From Gnetum montanum (Eukaryota > Streptophyta > Gnetopsida > Gnetales > Gnetaceae): a stretch of 64,000 nucleotides of DNA. The stretch's first letter is position 1; each line of letters starts with the position of its first letter. Below are positions 44,561 through 55,429 of the stretch, in pieces. The stretch is from assembly GCA_015680685.1 (NCBI GenBank), contig MNCI01005010.1, forward strand, positions 21,331 through 85,330, written 5' to 3'. Position numbers and translations under genes: made by a program. The notes under the pieces were generated by a model. That model was not told where the DNA came from. It saw only the letters and a program-made list of their open reading frames with translations, and ran no database searches.

Positions 44561-45545
44561 TAGAGTCTTCTTCTTCTTCTTCACTTTGCTCACCATCATC
44601 CTAGCTAGAGTAGAAGTTGATGTTGTTTGTATCCATATCAGTCCTCCTTTTCGTTGTAACATTTCATTCTTAGGACATTCGAAGGCCACATGGCCTCTTT
44701 CTTCACATACCCAACATTCTATTAAAAAGGCATCAAAATTTTAATTTGAAAAATTCTTACCTTTTTCCTTACCTTTGAAGTTAGATTGATTAAGGCCTAA
44801 TTTATTGAAGGATTTTCCTTGTAAGTAGCTGTTGGATTCTTCTTAAAAGAAGAGCTACTTCCTCTTTGTTGCTCACATCTTCATCAACAAGTTCCTTTTC
44901 CTTTGTGGCTAATTTTAGGGTAAAGGACTTTTCTTTTGTTACTCCTTCACTTATGATGCTCATTTCATAAGAAATAAGAGCACTTTGAATCTCTTCAAAT
45001 TTTAGAACTAAAAAATCTCTAATTTCCTCCATGGTTGTAACGTTAGGTCTAAATTATGGTTAAAGATTTTTAATCATTTTTATTATGACATCGCTTTTAG
45101 GTAGATCCTTACTAGTACCACTAATTGTTACAACTAAATCATTAGCCCTAGACAAATAATCTTTTATTGTCTCACCTTCTCTCATTTTAAGCTTACCATA
45201 CTTACTTTGCACAACTAAAAGGTTAGACTGCTTAACTATTGATGTTCCCTCATAGGTAGCTTCTAAATTTTTCAAACTTCTTTGGCCATTTACATCTAGC
45301 TACTCTATTAAATTCAAATTTATTCAATTCATAATATAAATAATTTTTTGCTTTAGAATCATGCATAAAATTATCTCTTTCTTCCTAAGTCCACTTGCTC
45401 CAAGGCTTGATGGCCTTAGATGCACTATCGATGGATGGTGTGTAGCCTTCTAGGGTGGACTCCCATCTTTCAAACTTCATAGAATCAAAGAAGCCTTTCA
45501 TCCTTACCTTCCAATAAGCAAATTTGAACCCATCAAACATAGGTG
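44561..45545 (-). pseudogene. TE-7 copia-type gag with zinc knuckle
   Basis: Minus-strand order: KFEGWKSTLEGYTPSIDS.. and AIKPWSKWT (45480-45400), LYYELNKFEFNRV (about 45340), LEATYEGTSIVKQSNLLVVQ then SKYGKLKMREGETIKDYLSR (45270-45160), which is the core of the copia-type gag family (UBN2-like). Next is a 76-codon frame (45032-44802) and then CWVCEERGHVAFEC (about 44710-44670), a CX2CX4HX4C zinc knuckle for RNA binding. An acidic run (DDGEQSEEEEED) follows. A few stops interrupt it. It would package the element RNA into particles. Confidence 0.8.
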
Positions 45546-45610
45546 GCTTTGTTTAAGATGTTCCCTCCATAGTTCACTCTTGAAAGTTGACATCGAATGA
45601 AAGTGTACTA

Positions 45611-45623
45611 GGTTTTGATACCA
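45611..45623 (-). promoter_or_regulatory. TE-7 primer binding site, tRNA-Met type
   Basis: Element strand TGGTATCAAAACC starts three bases after the 5' LTR end; standard copia form is TGGTATCAGAGC. Confidence 0.75.
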
Positions 45624-45626
45624 CTT

Positions 45627-46901
45627 TGGGGACCAAGATTTTAGAAGGGGGAAATGAATAAGTTCCCCAAATTACAAGAAACACCTCATACACAATAACA
45701 AGAATTATGTGGTTCTCTAACTTAGGTACTCCACACTCAAATGGTAGATTGCTTGCATATCTATGGACTTTGTTTCTTCCAAAATTTGATTTAGAGGATA
45801 CAAAAACCTTTACAAATTTCGACCTCCACTAAGAAGAGTTTTTTCACTACAACTATAAATCCCACAAGGTCCCAACAAGCTCAAAATTAGTTTCAAGGGA
45901 ACCACACCCTATACAAGCTCTGAGCTCTACTATGGAGTGTTTCATCAGTATAAAACCACTTAACCCCATAAGGTTCTAATAAGCTCAAAAGTATTTTTAA
46001 GGACACCACATCCTATACAAGCTCTAAGCTCCACTTCAAAGTGTTTTATCATTGCAAAACCACTCAAACCTACAAGGTCCTAACAAGCTCAGAATATGGT
46101 TTCAAGGACCTCACAAACTTTACAAAAATTGAGCTCTAATCCAAAATGTTTTAATGCTACACAAACACTCAATCTCATAAGGTCTTGACAAGCCTAATTA
46201 TAATTCCTTCTTGCAAGAAGCACATCAACCCCAATAGGACAACAAGAAATAAATAAAAACACAATAAAAGAGTGTAACTTAAGTTATAGGTCCTTGTACT
46301 TTGAAGCAAAATTATGTAATCAAGAAAATGATATGATAATGAAGTACAAAAGTACAATAGAATAGAATAGACAATGATGGCTTTGATATTGATAATGATT
46401 GAATAAAACCATAGAGATTGAATTCTTCTTATAGCCTTAAAGTTTTTGAAAACACCTTGTAATTTGTGTAATGGCTATCTATTGGCTAGTATAAATGTAT
46501 CCTTTGAGATTGGAACATCTCTCTCTACAATCACCTTCAATTTTGGGAAGACATATCTTTTGCAACTGGGATGTCTTTAGGGAGATGTCTCTATGGAGAT
46601 GCCTCTTTTTTAATGGAGTCATCTCATGAAAATAGTAGATGTCTTCTTAATTTTTATAATTAGTCTTTTGAGGCTTCATCTTGTCAATTTTTTTTCTTCC
46701 CAATCCTTGAAGCATCTTCATTTGAATTATAGGCTTCATTTTTATCCATGCTTATCCATGCTCTCATCTTCCCCATGAAGTCTCCACATTGACATCTCTT
46801 TTCATTTCTTGAGTTCTCATCCATGCTTTGCAAAACCATGACATTCCAAAAAATTCTATGTTCTTCATTTTTTTAATATTTTGACATACCAAAGGTAAAC
46901 A
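45627..46901 (-). repeat. TE-7 5' LTR (1275 bp)
   Basis: Partner of 40904-42119; plus-strand start TGGGGACCAAG, end GGTAAACA. About 60 bp longer than the other LTR through indels. Confidence 0.88.
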
Positions 46902-46906
46902 ACCTT
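46902..46906. repeat. TE-7 right target-site duplication ACCTT
   Basis: Exact match to 40899-40903. Confidence 0.9.
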
Positions 46907-47400
46907 AGTGTTTTGGATGATGATAATAGCATAGTTTACTGTTAAGGAAGGTAACTTTCTAAACACATTAGGCATCAAACTTAGGGCTAAGTTTGTAATG
47001 ACATTAGCTAACATGTTCTTGGTTTGGGGTATATGTTGGATACCAATGTTTGTAAATTGTTGTATCAGTTGCTTTCCTAGGTCGCAATAAGATTAAAAAT
47101 GTTTAGCTTTACAAGCATAAAACTCCATCACTTGGTTAACCACAAGTTATGAATCACCTTTTATCATAAGGTGTTTGATTCCTTAGTTACAAGCTACCAT
47201 CATTCCCCTAATCAATCCTTCATACTTTTCCATGTTGTTCGTACATAGGAATTCAAAATGATAGGCAAAGGATTAGATTTCACTAGAATGTGATGTTATG
47301 ATGGTAGCAGCATTGGCCCCATGCATAGTTGAAGCTTCTCCAAAGTGCATAATTGCCTCATGTCCTTGGGCACTTCACTAACAAGATTGACATGCTCATT
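46907..47400 (-). pseudogene. TE-6 second RNase H (aRNH), degenerate
   Basis: Collinear with 32750-33220 of TE-5. The minus strand has EKYEGLIRGMMVA-like and GDS-like segments around 47225-47150. It lies between the TE-7 insertion and the RT-RNase H region, the standard Tat position. More decayed than in TE-5. Confidence 0.6.
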
Positions 47401-48800
47401 AGGAAATTCAAGGTCAATGGCTACATGATCTTCTATTTGGGAAATGGTAAGTTATGTGACTATGGCTTGACCTTTCATTGAGGCATGAGAAATATAATAG
47501 AGGTCAAACTAAGCTATTATGGAATTCCAATAGGCTATAAAGCTACTTTCATAGATGTTGGTCATCATGTCTCTAAGCACATTATCATTACAAATGACAT
47601 TAACTTGACTCCTAAAGAGGTAGTGTCTCCACTTCTTCAATGATAATACTAGGGCTAGATAATACTTCTTTACTTCTATGTATTGGTGTCATAGGTAATT
47701 AATTCATGACTTAGATAGTACACTAGAAACTCTACTCCATCATCTCATTTTTGATAGAGTAGAGATGCAATGAACATGTCAGAGATAGCAAGGTAGATGT
47801 AGAAAGGTTTGTCCTTTTGTGATGGATAGACCATGGGTAGTTGTGCAACTCTTGCTTAAGGTTTTCATAGGCTTCTTGCCATTGAGCCATCCACTCATAG
47901 AGGACTCCTTTCTTAAGTAAGTGTTGCATGGATTGTAACTTATCTATAAGCCTCATGATGAACCTATGGATAAATTCTAATCTACCTTGCAATTTCCAAA
48001 GCTTGTTAAGAATACTTGGTGCTCTAGTGTTGAATATGGCCTTAATCTTATCAATATCGACACTTATTCCTACTTTGGATACTACAAAGCCAATCATCTT
48101 ACCGGTTTTGATACTAAAGATACTTTTTAGGGTTAAGCCTAAGCTCATATTTGAGAAACCATTTTAAAACAAGGTTAAGATCATGTTCATGGTCACTAGC
48201 CATTTTGGATTTTATGGCTATATCATACATGTAGTGATTAAGTAATCCTAGCATATAATCACTAAAGATATATGTCATTTCTTAATGATAGACTGTTCAT
48301 GTGTTCTTTAGATCAAAGGACATCATGATGTAGCAAAAGGTTCCCTAAGGGATCATGAAGGTCATACAAAGTTGATGCTCTAGGTTAATCCTAATTTGGT
48401 TGTATCCCAAGAACCATCCATGAAGGATAACAAGGCATGTTCAGTGATAGTATCCATAAGGTGGTCAATACTAGGTAAAGGAAAGTCATCTTTGATAGTT
48501 TCCTTTTCAAGTCTCAGAAATCAATACAAATATGTATACTCCTATTTTTCTTAGGAACTACCACTATGTTGGATACCAATTCCACATAATCAATAGCTTG
48601 AATGAAAGTGGCTTAATATAGTTTTGTCATTTCATGAAAAATTGCAAGGGCTAAATATGGTCTAATCTTGTGAACTTTTTGATGAATGGGTTTGATACTA
48701 GGATCGAGTATGATGTTATGTTGTACCAAGCGTGTATAAAGTCTTAACATACCTTCATATGATTAAGCAAAGGCCTTAATGTTGTCTTGGAGGACCATGT
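47401..48800 (-). pseudogene. TE-6 reverse transcriptase and first RNase H, degenerate
   Basis: A 138-codon open frame 48148-47732 covers the RT thumb and connection (LGLTLKSIFSIKTGKMIGFV, VSKVGISVDIDKIKAI, LNKLWKLQGRLEFIHRFIMR, LLKKGVLYEWMAQWQEAYEN). Just upstream, the catalytic box reads NHYMYDIAIKS (about 48240-48205), so Y-M-D-D has become Y-M-Y-D. Finger and palm blocks around 48560-48480 (KKNRSIHI.ID-like, then DDFPLP) match TE-5. Inactive. Confidence 0.75.
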
Positions 48801-49189
48801 GATGTCTTGGGCTTGTTGAGATTCCAACAAGGAACTCACTTTTAATGTTTTCTCCTCATCACTATGTGTTGTGATAAGAACTTTAACTAGAGAGTCTTTG
48901 ATACTTTTGCTAGCCTCAAGGTCAAGGGTCTTAACTAGGTGTTCTCGCTATTCGAGAGGTTTCTCTATCAAGGCTATGTAGTCAACAGGACTCTTAGGAT
49001 TAAGATCTAAGTTATTGAGGTTAATGAATTATTCAACATCACCATGAGGTTTACTTAGGCTTAAAGGTAAACTGATTTACCTCCAAGTGCCCATACTCCA
49101 ATCTTGCATATCAACCATAAGCATATTAAGTGGTACCTATGTAATAAAATGAGTAAATAATGCCAAAATAATGTAAAGTACTCCAGAAA
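48801..49189 (-). pseudogene. TE-6 pol N-terminal extension
   Basis: Counterpart of 34641-35010 in TE-5, aligned through TATCAACCATAAGCATATTA (about 49108) and the SLSKPHGDVE-like segment near 49060. The frame is broken. Confidence 0.5.
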
Positions 49190-49975
49190 TAATGCATGGA
49201 TGAGCCAAAACATGTTTCATTAAAGGTCAAAAAAGGTTCAACAAAGGTAAATCGAGGTTATAAGATGAAACAAATGTTGAATGGTATGAAAGAAGGTCGC
49301 ACAAAGGCCAAAATGATGACAAAATGAAGGTAAATGAAGGTGAAATGATGACCAAACTTCATTTTATGATGTTCTTTAAGGTCAAACCAAGGTCAATAGA
49401 GGACATATGAAGAGAGGCAAGCTAGGTAAGATGCACTAAAGGTCAAAAAGCATGAAATAAGGCCAAGTAGATACCAAATGATAGTAAAATGAATCCAAAT
49501 GATGGTTTAACAAGACCAAAGGAGGGTATAATGATGGTTAAGTGCCATCAAATGATGTCAAACACGGATAATACATGGTCAACAAAGGTAATAAAATAGA
49601 GGATAAGACATATAAGGTAAGGTAAAGGATAACAAACATGGAATAGATGCCAAAAGATGGCTAAAATGATGACCAAATGATGATCAAATGATGGTTGAAC
49701 CCCATCAAATTATGTTCTAGATGGTTGAATAAGGTCATAGTGATGTCAAACCAAGTTCAGTAAGGTCCAAAGACGCCAAAAGATAGAAGAATTTTGGTGG
49801 AAAAATTCCAAATGATAAGAAAATGATGAAAATGAATCCAAATGACATCAACTGATCTAACAATAGAAGTCAATAATGGGAAACAAGGTTAAAACATGCT
49901 AATAAATAATGAAACAAGGTCAAAATAGTAAAGGTAGGTAACATGGGGTAAAGGATGATCAATATTGAACAATCA
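49190..49975. repeat. TE-6 short-unit repeat tract (GGTCAAATGATG type)
   Basis: Variants of CAAATGATGGTCAAATGATG and AAGGTCAAACAAGG without strict period; same position relative to RT as 35090-35640. Confidence 0.7.
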
Positions 49976-51560
49976 TTGTTAAATTTTGATAGGTATTGAC
50001 CTTAGCAGGCCCATGCTGTGAGGCTATAAGATTGACAAGGGAGTTCGGGCACTTGAAGAAGTCATTTTGAGACTATTTATAGGAAAAAAACAAGGCTCTT
50101 TTTGGCATCCACATTGGCCAACATGGGTAGGATAAGTCCTAGCATGGATGGTGTCAACATTTGGTATTCTAGTTACATGTTGGTTAGTTTTGGAGTTTTG
50201 ATGACCTATATTGCTAGATCATTGGATTATGAATGAAGCTTTATCAACTTTGACATTGATTTGATGATCCAAAAGTCATAAATTCCATAAAGAACTACCA
50301 CCCATGCTAGGACTATGTTGGCCAACATGGTTCATTTACAAAAATGATTTTTTGGCATTCCAAAGTTAAAATTTATGTTCTATTAACTTTCTAGGGCCAT
50401 GCAAAAGCATCAATATTGGGAACTAATCATTTGAAGGTCAAAATAGGCTATCGAAAGTGAGTTTTGGAACTTCACCTCCTAGAGCTATACTAGCCAACAG
50501 ACTTGGGGGTGGCCCTAGTGTGGATGACCAAAACAAGGTATTTTTATGGTTGAAACAAGGGCAAACTGTAGCTAAGTTCAAGGTTTGAGGATTTCCAACT
50601 TCTTGAGTCAAGTTCAAGGTCATTTGGAGTGTTGCATTGTTAACAAAATTTGTTTAGAACCTTAATTATGCTAGAGCCAGACTAGCCAACATGCCTTTGG
50701 TCCCCTTCAACATGGTTGCACTTAGATGTTGGCTTTTGATACGTTTTGGTGATGAATCCATTAAGTTCTTAGATCCCCAAGGTTGCTAGTATTCATGGCT
50801 AGTGTTTTGACTCATAATTGTTAATTTTGGAGATTGTTTGAGTCTCAATATGGACATATCCCCTTAGACTACATTGGATAACATAAATCCAAAGTGGATG
50901 TAAGGGGAAAGGGTATGATGGAGGTTTTTCATTTTTGACTCAATATTTGGTGTTTGGTAGTCTCTAATGTCTCTAACAAGGTTCTAAGTTTGGAATCATG
51001 CCTTGGGATGTAAATTTGACCTATTTTTAAGTTTTCATAAGGGAACGAGGTTAGGATCATGCTAACTAACATGATCTCATGACTCCTTAGTGTGGTCCAA
51101 CCAAGATTTATGGTTTTTTGAACTATTTTTAATTTTGCATACTTCTAGGACTATCAGAGGTTCTATTTAGGGTTTTAGGTCTTGGAGGGTAAGTTTGTAG
51201 GTTAATTGGCCATATTTATTACATAGAATTGATTTTGTATTGAGGATCCTTGTTGAGACCATGCTGATCAATGTGGATGGAGGTTTTATTAATGTAGCTC
51301 CAAGGTTGGAATGGGTTTTGACTTGTTTTTCTTTCATTTTCTAGCATTTTAAGGTTACCAGAGATCCTAGGAAGGTGTGAAGGATGGGATGTGTTATTTT
51401 GAGGGTTTCTTTTAGCATTTGGTGGTTAAACCCCAACCAAACATGCTAGGAATAGACTAGATAGCATGGTTGGGATGCCCCCCAGCATGGTTCACCCATG
51501 ATAAATTATTTTCAATAGCTTTTGTTAGGTTTCACCAAGTTTCAAAGCTTCCTAAGGCTC
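49976..51560. repeat. TE-6 degenerate ~190-bp tandem array
   Basis: A core resembling ATGCTAGCCAACATGGTC followed by a CCCTAGTGTGGTT-like segment recurs near 50105, 50300, 50480, 50660, 50860, 51060, 51250 and 51440, i.e. about eight units spaced 180-200 bp. Between cores each unit has a TTTTTGA.TTTTTGG stretch and a GGTTC(C)TAGG(A)TTTGG stretch. TE-5 has the same array on both sides of TE-6 (35640-36735 and 63557-64000). Confidence 0.7.
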
Positions 51561-52560
51561 CTGCTATGGTCTTAGATATTTTGTGATTATTTTGGGGTTA
51601 ATCTGAGGATTGACTAATGGTGAAAAGTCTCATCCACCTAGAAAAATTTTGGCCATTGTGGTTAGAGTTTTGGTCTTCATGGTTACTCAAAATAGCATGT
51701 TCCCTTCTGAGTTTTTTTACTCCTTCAAGGCTTGGTACCTTCTAATGTTAGCATCCACTTTCCAATTTTGGAATGGGATTTTTAACTTCAATGTGTTGTG
51801 GATGGATGGATAGGGGAAAATTTGTGGCAATGGTTAAATTTTGAAAAACATCTAAGCATTTTTGGGGGCTTAACCTTTGCATTGATGGGGGTATGAGTTT
51901 TAAATTCACTCCATCCAAATTATTAGTACTTTGCTTGGGAGGCACTTAGTGAAGCCCACCCAAATTTAAATGGTCTTGTATTTTCAAACATCCCACCAAT
52001 CCAATGTGGTTCAAAATCTTCCTATTTAAACTCTTAGTTCACTAATAGTTGAGTGAAAGTTTTGGGCAAGGGGGTTTGGATAAAGGACACATAAGTGCAG
52101 AATTCATTTCTACGTGTCAATTTTACCACAATCATTTGAAAACCCATTTTTTCATAGGTAGCACATAGTTTTAGAGCTCTTTCAGTAATTTTAGCTTCAA
52201 TTCCACCAATCCTTAGCATTTCGTGATCATTCTTCATCAAGTAGTAGTGTAGTTATGGGGAGGTTGAAGGAGTTTAAAGACTCTTTACATTATTAATCAA
52301 AATCTCAAAGAGAAAGGTGGTCATCAGCAAGTATTAAACTTTGGAGGAGGTATACATTGCTACCAAAGGGATTTCTCATCTACCATGGCCTATATTAGGA
52401 GAAGGATCCTCCACCATGACTCCCAAGTACACAATTCTTCACTATTTTTCTATGAATTTTAGCTTGGAACCTAGTTGTTTTCTCTAGTGTGGACTTGTTT
52501 CTTACATGAAATTTGATTTTGTAAAATTCCTATGTTATATCTAGGTCCTAATTACATAGC
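51561..52560. other. TE-6 interior, unassigned
   Basis: No recognised domain. A + strand open frame of 67 codons (51610-51813, with FKAWYLLMLASTFQFWNG) could be an early exon of the antisense gene, since it has the right strand and lies upstream, but no second copy exists in the window to test this. Confidence 0.35.
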
Positions 52561-53480
52561 TATAGCATTTTTTGGTTTTAATATTTTTTCATGTTGTGTA
52601 ATAAATGATATAGCCACAATTAAATCACCTTCAATGCACTAAATCGAAATATTATGAAAAGACCAATTTATTTACTAGGAAAAATAAGAAAACTAGCTAT
52701 CTTTAATTAAATTATTCAAAGATTAAAACAAGGTTCAAACAACCCACAAGCATCCAAAAAACTATCACACTCAAATGATATTACAAAGCATGAGGCTCTA
52801 CAATCACATAATGGTTGTTCTCAATGCAAGACACAACCAAGATAAATCTCTTCCACAACCTAGGACTGAGATCTCAACTCATAAGTAAGAAAAAAGAGAA
52901 TAGAAAACATAGATCAACACAACATAAGCTGATCTTGGAGCTACAATAACCTATTACACTCACCCAATCTCTCTTTCTTAGTTCTCCTTGCATATAAACT
53001 CTCCTCCTTCTTATGGATGAAGGTATACATCATCATAAAGATCCAAAACCCAAGGAAGCTTTATATTTGCCTCCCTAGATGCTTCCCACATGAATTTAAA
53101 GTCTTTTGGATGTTTTCCAATTAAAAATACTCATTATATATTTTCTTCTTCAGTGGCATATATGTCTCTTATTTCATTTAGACATCTCCTATGAGAGCTC
53201 TATTCCTAGGAAAGATGTCTACTGTTTTTGGAAGATGTCTTCTTTGGACTAGACACATCTTCACTTTAGGGGAGAAATTTTTGAAAAAATGTATATCTTT
53301 CCAGGGAGATGCATTCTTTGAAAGCGTTTCTCTCAAGATAGATGTCTACTATTTTTGGGAGATGTCTTCTACGGACTAGAGATGTCTTCACTTTAAGAAA
53401 GACAAAGACGTCTATCTTGAAGGTGCCAAAAATAAAAATGCTTGTTTTGATGTCAAGAGCCTTTATATTCCTTCCAAAAA
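52561..53480. repeat. Possible solo LTR or element fragment with ~126-bp internal duplication
   Basis: The segment GATGTCTACTGTTTTTGGAA..CTTCACTTTA (53213-53273) recurs as GATGTCTACTATTTTTGGGA..CTTCACTTTA (53340-53396). The GATGTCT vocabulary is like that of the TE-7 LTR, but no end-to-end match was found. Boundaries uncertain. Confidence 0.35.
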
Positions 53481-55429
53481 GTACCCATAGATCATGGAAC
53501 CTCCTAAAATTATCAAAATAAGCCAAAAAACCTCCAAAAAAGCCAAAAAATCCAATAATCTTCATCATAAAAATTCAACAAAAAACACACACCAAAAACT
53601 AGACACACACATCCAAGTCTTCTTCAAGCATGAAACCTACAAAAAAAAAATTGTAGGAAAAGTACAAGGGAATTCAAGGAGGTGTTCCTACATGAATAAA
53701 TTATTTTCATGGCCTTGTTTAATGTAAATTTTGGTGTTTTTTTATGAAAAATCAATGCTTCTTTTCTATTTTTTGTAAGGAAAACAATATGATTTTTCAG
53801 TTTTCAAGGGCATAGGATTATAGTGTGTTGTTCATTGGTTAAAAATATGGTTAAATTATTGGTTTTTGACTCTCAAATAATTTTTTATGAATTTTTCTAT
53901 AAGTTAGTGCTTGGTGGTTTTTTGATTTTTTGTTTTTTTACCCTTATGCAAATGGATGGTGTTGACATTTTGAAAATTTGTTTAGCCAACGCTTCAACTT
54001 CTTGGGGATGTTTAGGGCTATTAAGGAGGATTTAGCAATAGTTAAAAAAAATTAAAAAAATTTCATATTTTTTTTCTAACCATGTATTGCAACCATTTTT
54101 TTGTAGTTTTAGGTTTTTCCCTAAATTTTGTAAAATTTGGTTATGGTTCTGGTTTGTTGTGTAAACTTTTCCTAAGCCTGCTACTACAATGTTGATATTA
54201 AATTTTGTTGAACTTTTGTGTATGCATGGTACTTAGACTTAGAAGAAAAAATTTTGTGCCAAATTATCATATTTTTTTGTTGCTTGACTATCCCATATAG
54301 TTATAGTTTTTGACTGTTCTAACTAAAAACCTCCAAGGCTATATGGGCACCATTGATGTATTTCTAGTATTTTGTGTCCATGTTGAAAACTTTCCTATGG
54401 TCATTTATGTGTTTATTTCAATTTCCAATAGTCATTTGAATTTTTCAAAAATTTTAACTATCTCCTCTAGAGTTTTTACTACAACTAATTTCACCATAAA
54501 GTAGGATTTTTAGTTGAGATTTTTGTCTAATTGAAGTTGGGATTTTATGGTTGTTATTCTTAGTTGTGTTTGGGTAAAAGCTAATTCTTATGGTTTTAAG
54601 TTTTACATAAAATTTTTGCAAATTTTTTTATGTATATTTTCATCATGATATTACCATCAATGTTAATGGACTACTTTGTTTTTATTCAGTTGTCATGGAC
54701 AAACTATTCATAAGTTTGGTTTTTGCCTTGGGTTGTATTGTTTTGGCATTGGTTGTTTGGTTATCTTGGTTTATCCTAGGAATGTTGGTGTTGCATTCAT
54801 GTTCTTCTTGTTATTGGTTTTCAAATTTGATTTACTTTTATGCAAGGTTATGATGGTTAACTTTTGGTTGGTTCAGGGTCTTCTTGAAGTCCATCCTGGT
54901 AATGATTGAGCTGATGCGGCTCTTGTGTGACATCCACACATAAGGATCCAACACCCTGCCTACTAACATGGTGTTGGAGCATGGCTCTTTTTTCTTTAGA
55001 CTAGGGGAAAAGGAGCTCTTGGCCTATCTACTTCAAACTTTTAGTGTGATGGTGTGGTCACACTTAGCTTCTAAAATAGTGGCCATCATCATGAAAACCT
55101 TGCTATTCCATTCTACCAACTTGATCATCAAATTCATAGTTGATGATCCTAATACTCTTGTTGAGGGTAAACAATTCGATAGCATATACACACCAAAGGG
55201 ACATAAAAGTTGTCCAACATCTAGGATATGCCTGAATTCATCCAGTATAATGCCAACAACACATTACTAGTTGGTCATTGCACCAACACATTGTTTCAAA
55301 ACCCTCCTAGCATCATCTACCATTTTGAGGGGCAAGTGTAAATTTAAGGTTTTTGGTTTACTTTTGGTTTTATTAGATTACTTTAGTTTAATATATTTTT
55401 CTTTTGTTGACATGCCTATAGGTATAGGG
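53481..55429. other. TE-6 interior, mostly unassigned; possible 5' part of the antisense gene
   Basis: 53481-54900 is AT-rich with T-runs and nothing recognised. From about 54900 the + strand has a 100-codon frame (54968-55270, with MVLEHGSFFFRLGEKELLAY..) that may be an upstream exon of the antisense gene. There is no copy to compare with, so it stays open. Confidence 0.35.

Larger units (their letters stand above)
40904..46901 (-). mobile_element. TE-7: gag-only Ty1/copia-type element
   Basis: 5,998 bp in minus orientation: 5' LTR 45627-46901, tRNA-Met-type primer site, copia-type gag with a zinc knuckle, a long non-coding interior and 3' LTR 40904-42119. Exact 5-bp duplication. No protease, integrase or RT was found in 42120-44560, so it is a non-autonomous derivative that keeps gag, similar in layout to the TR-GAG class. 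Inserted in the TE-6 pol, between integrase and aRNH. The joined flanks match the uninterrupted TE-5 sequence near 32750. Confidence 0.9.

Noticed and set aside
52561-53480. Second copy of the TE-7 LTR
   Set aside because: Only short shared words (GATGTCT, CTTCTT); no collinear match to either TE-7 LTR and no duplication found, so it is listed only as a possible fragment.
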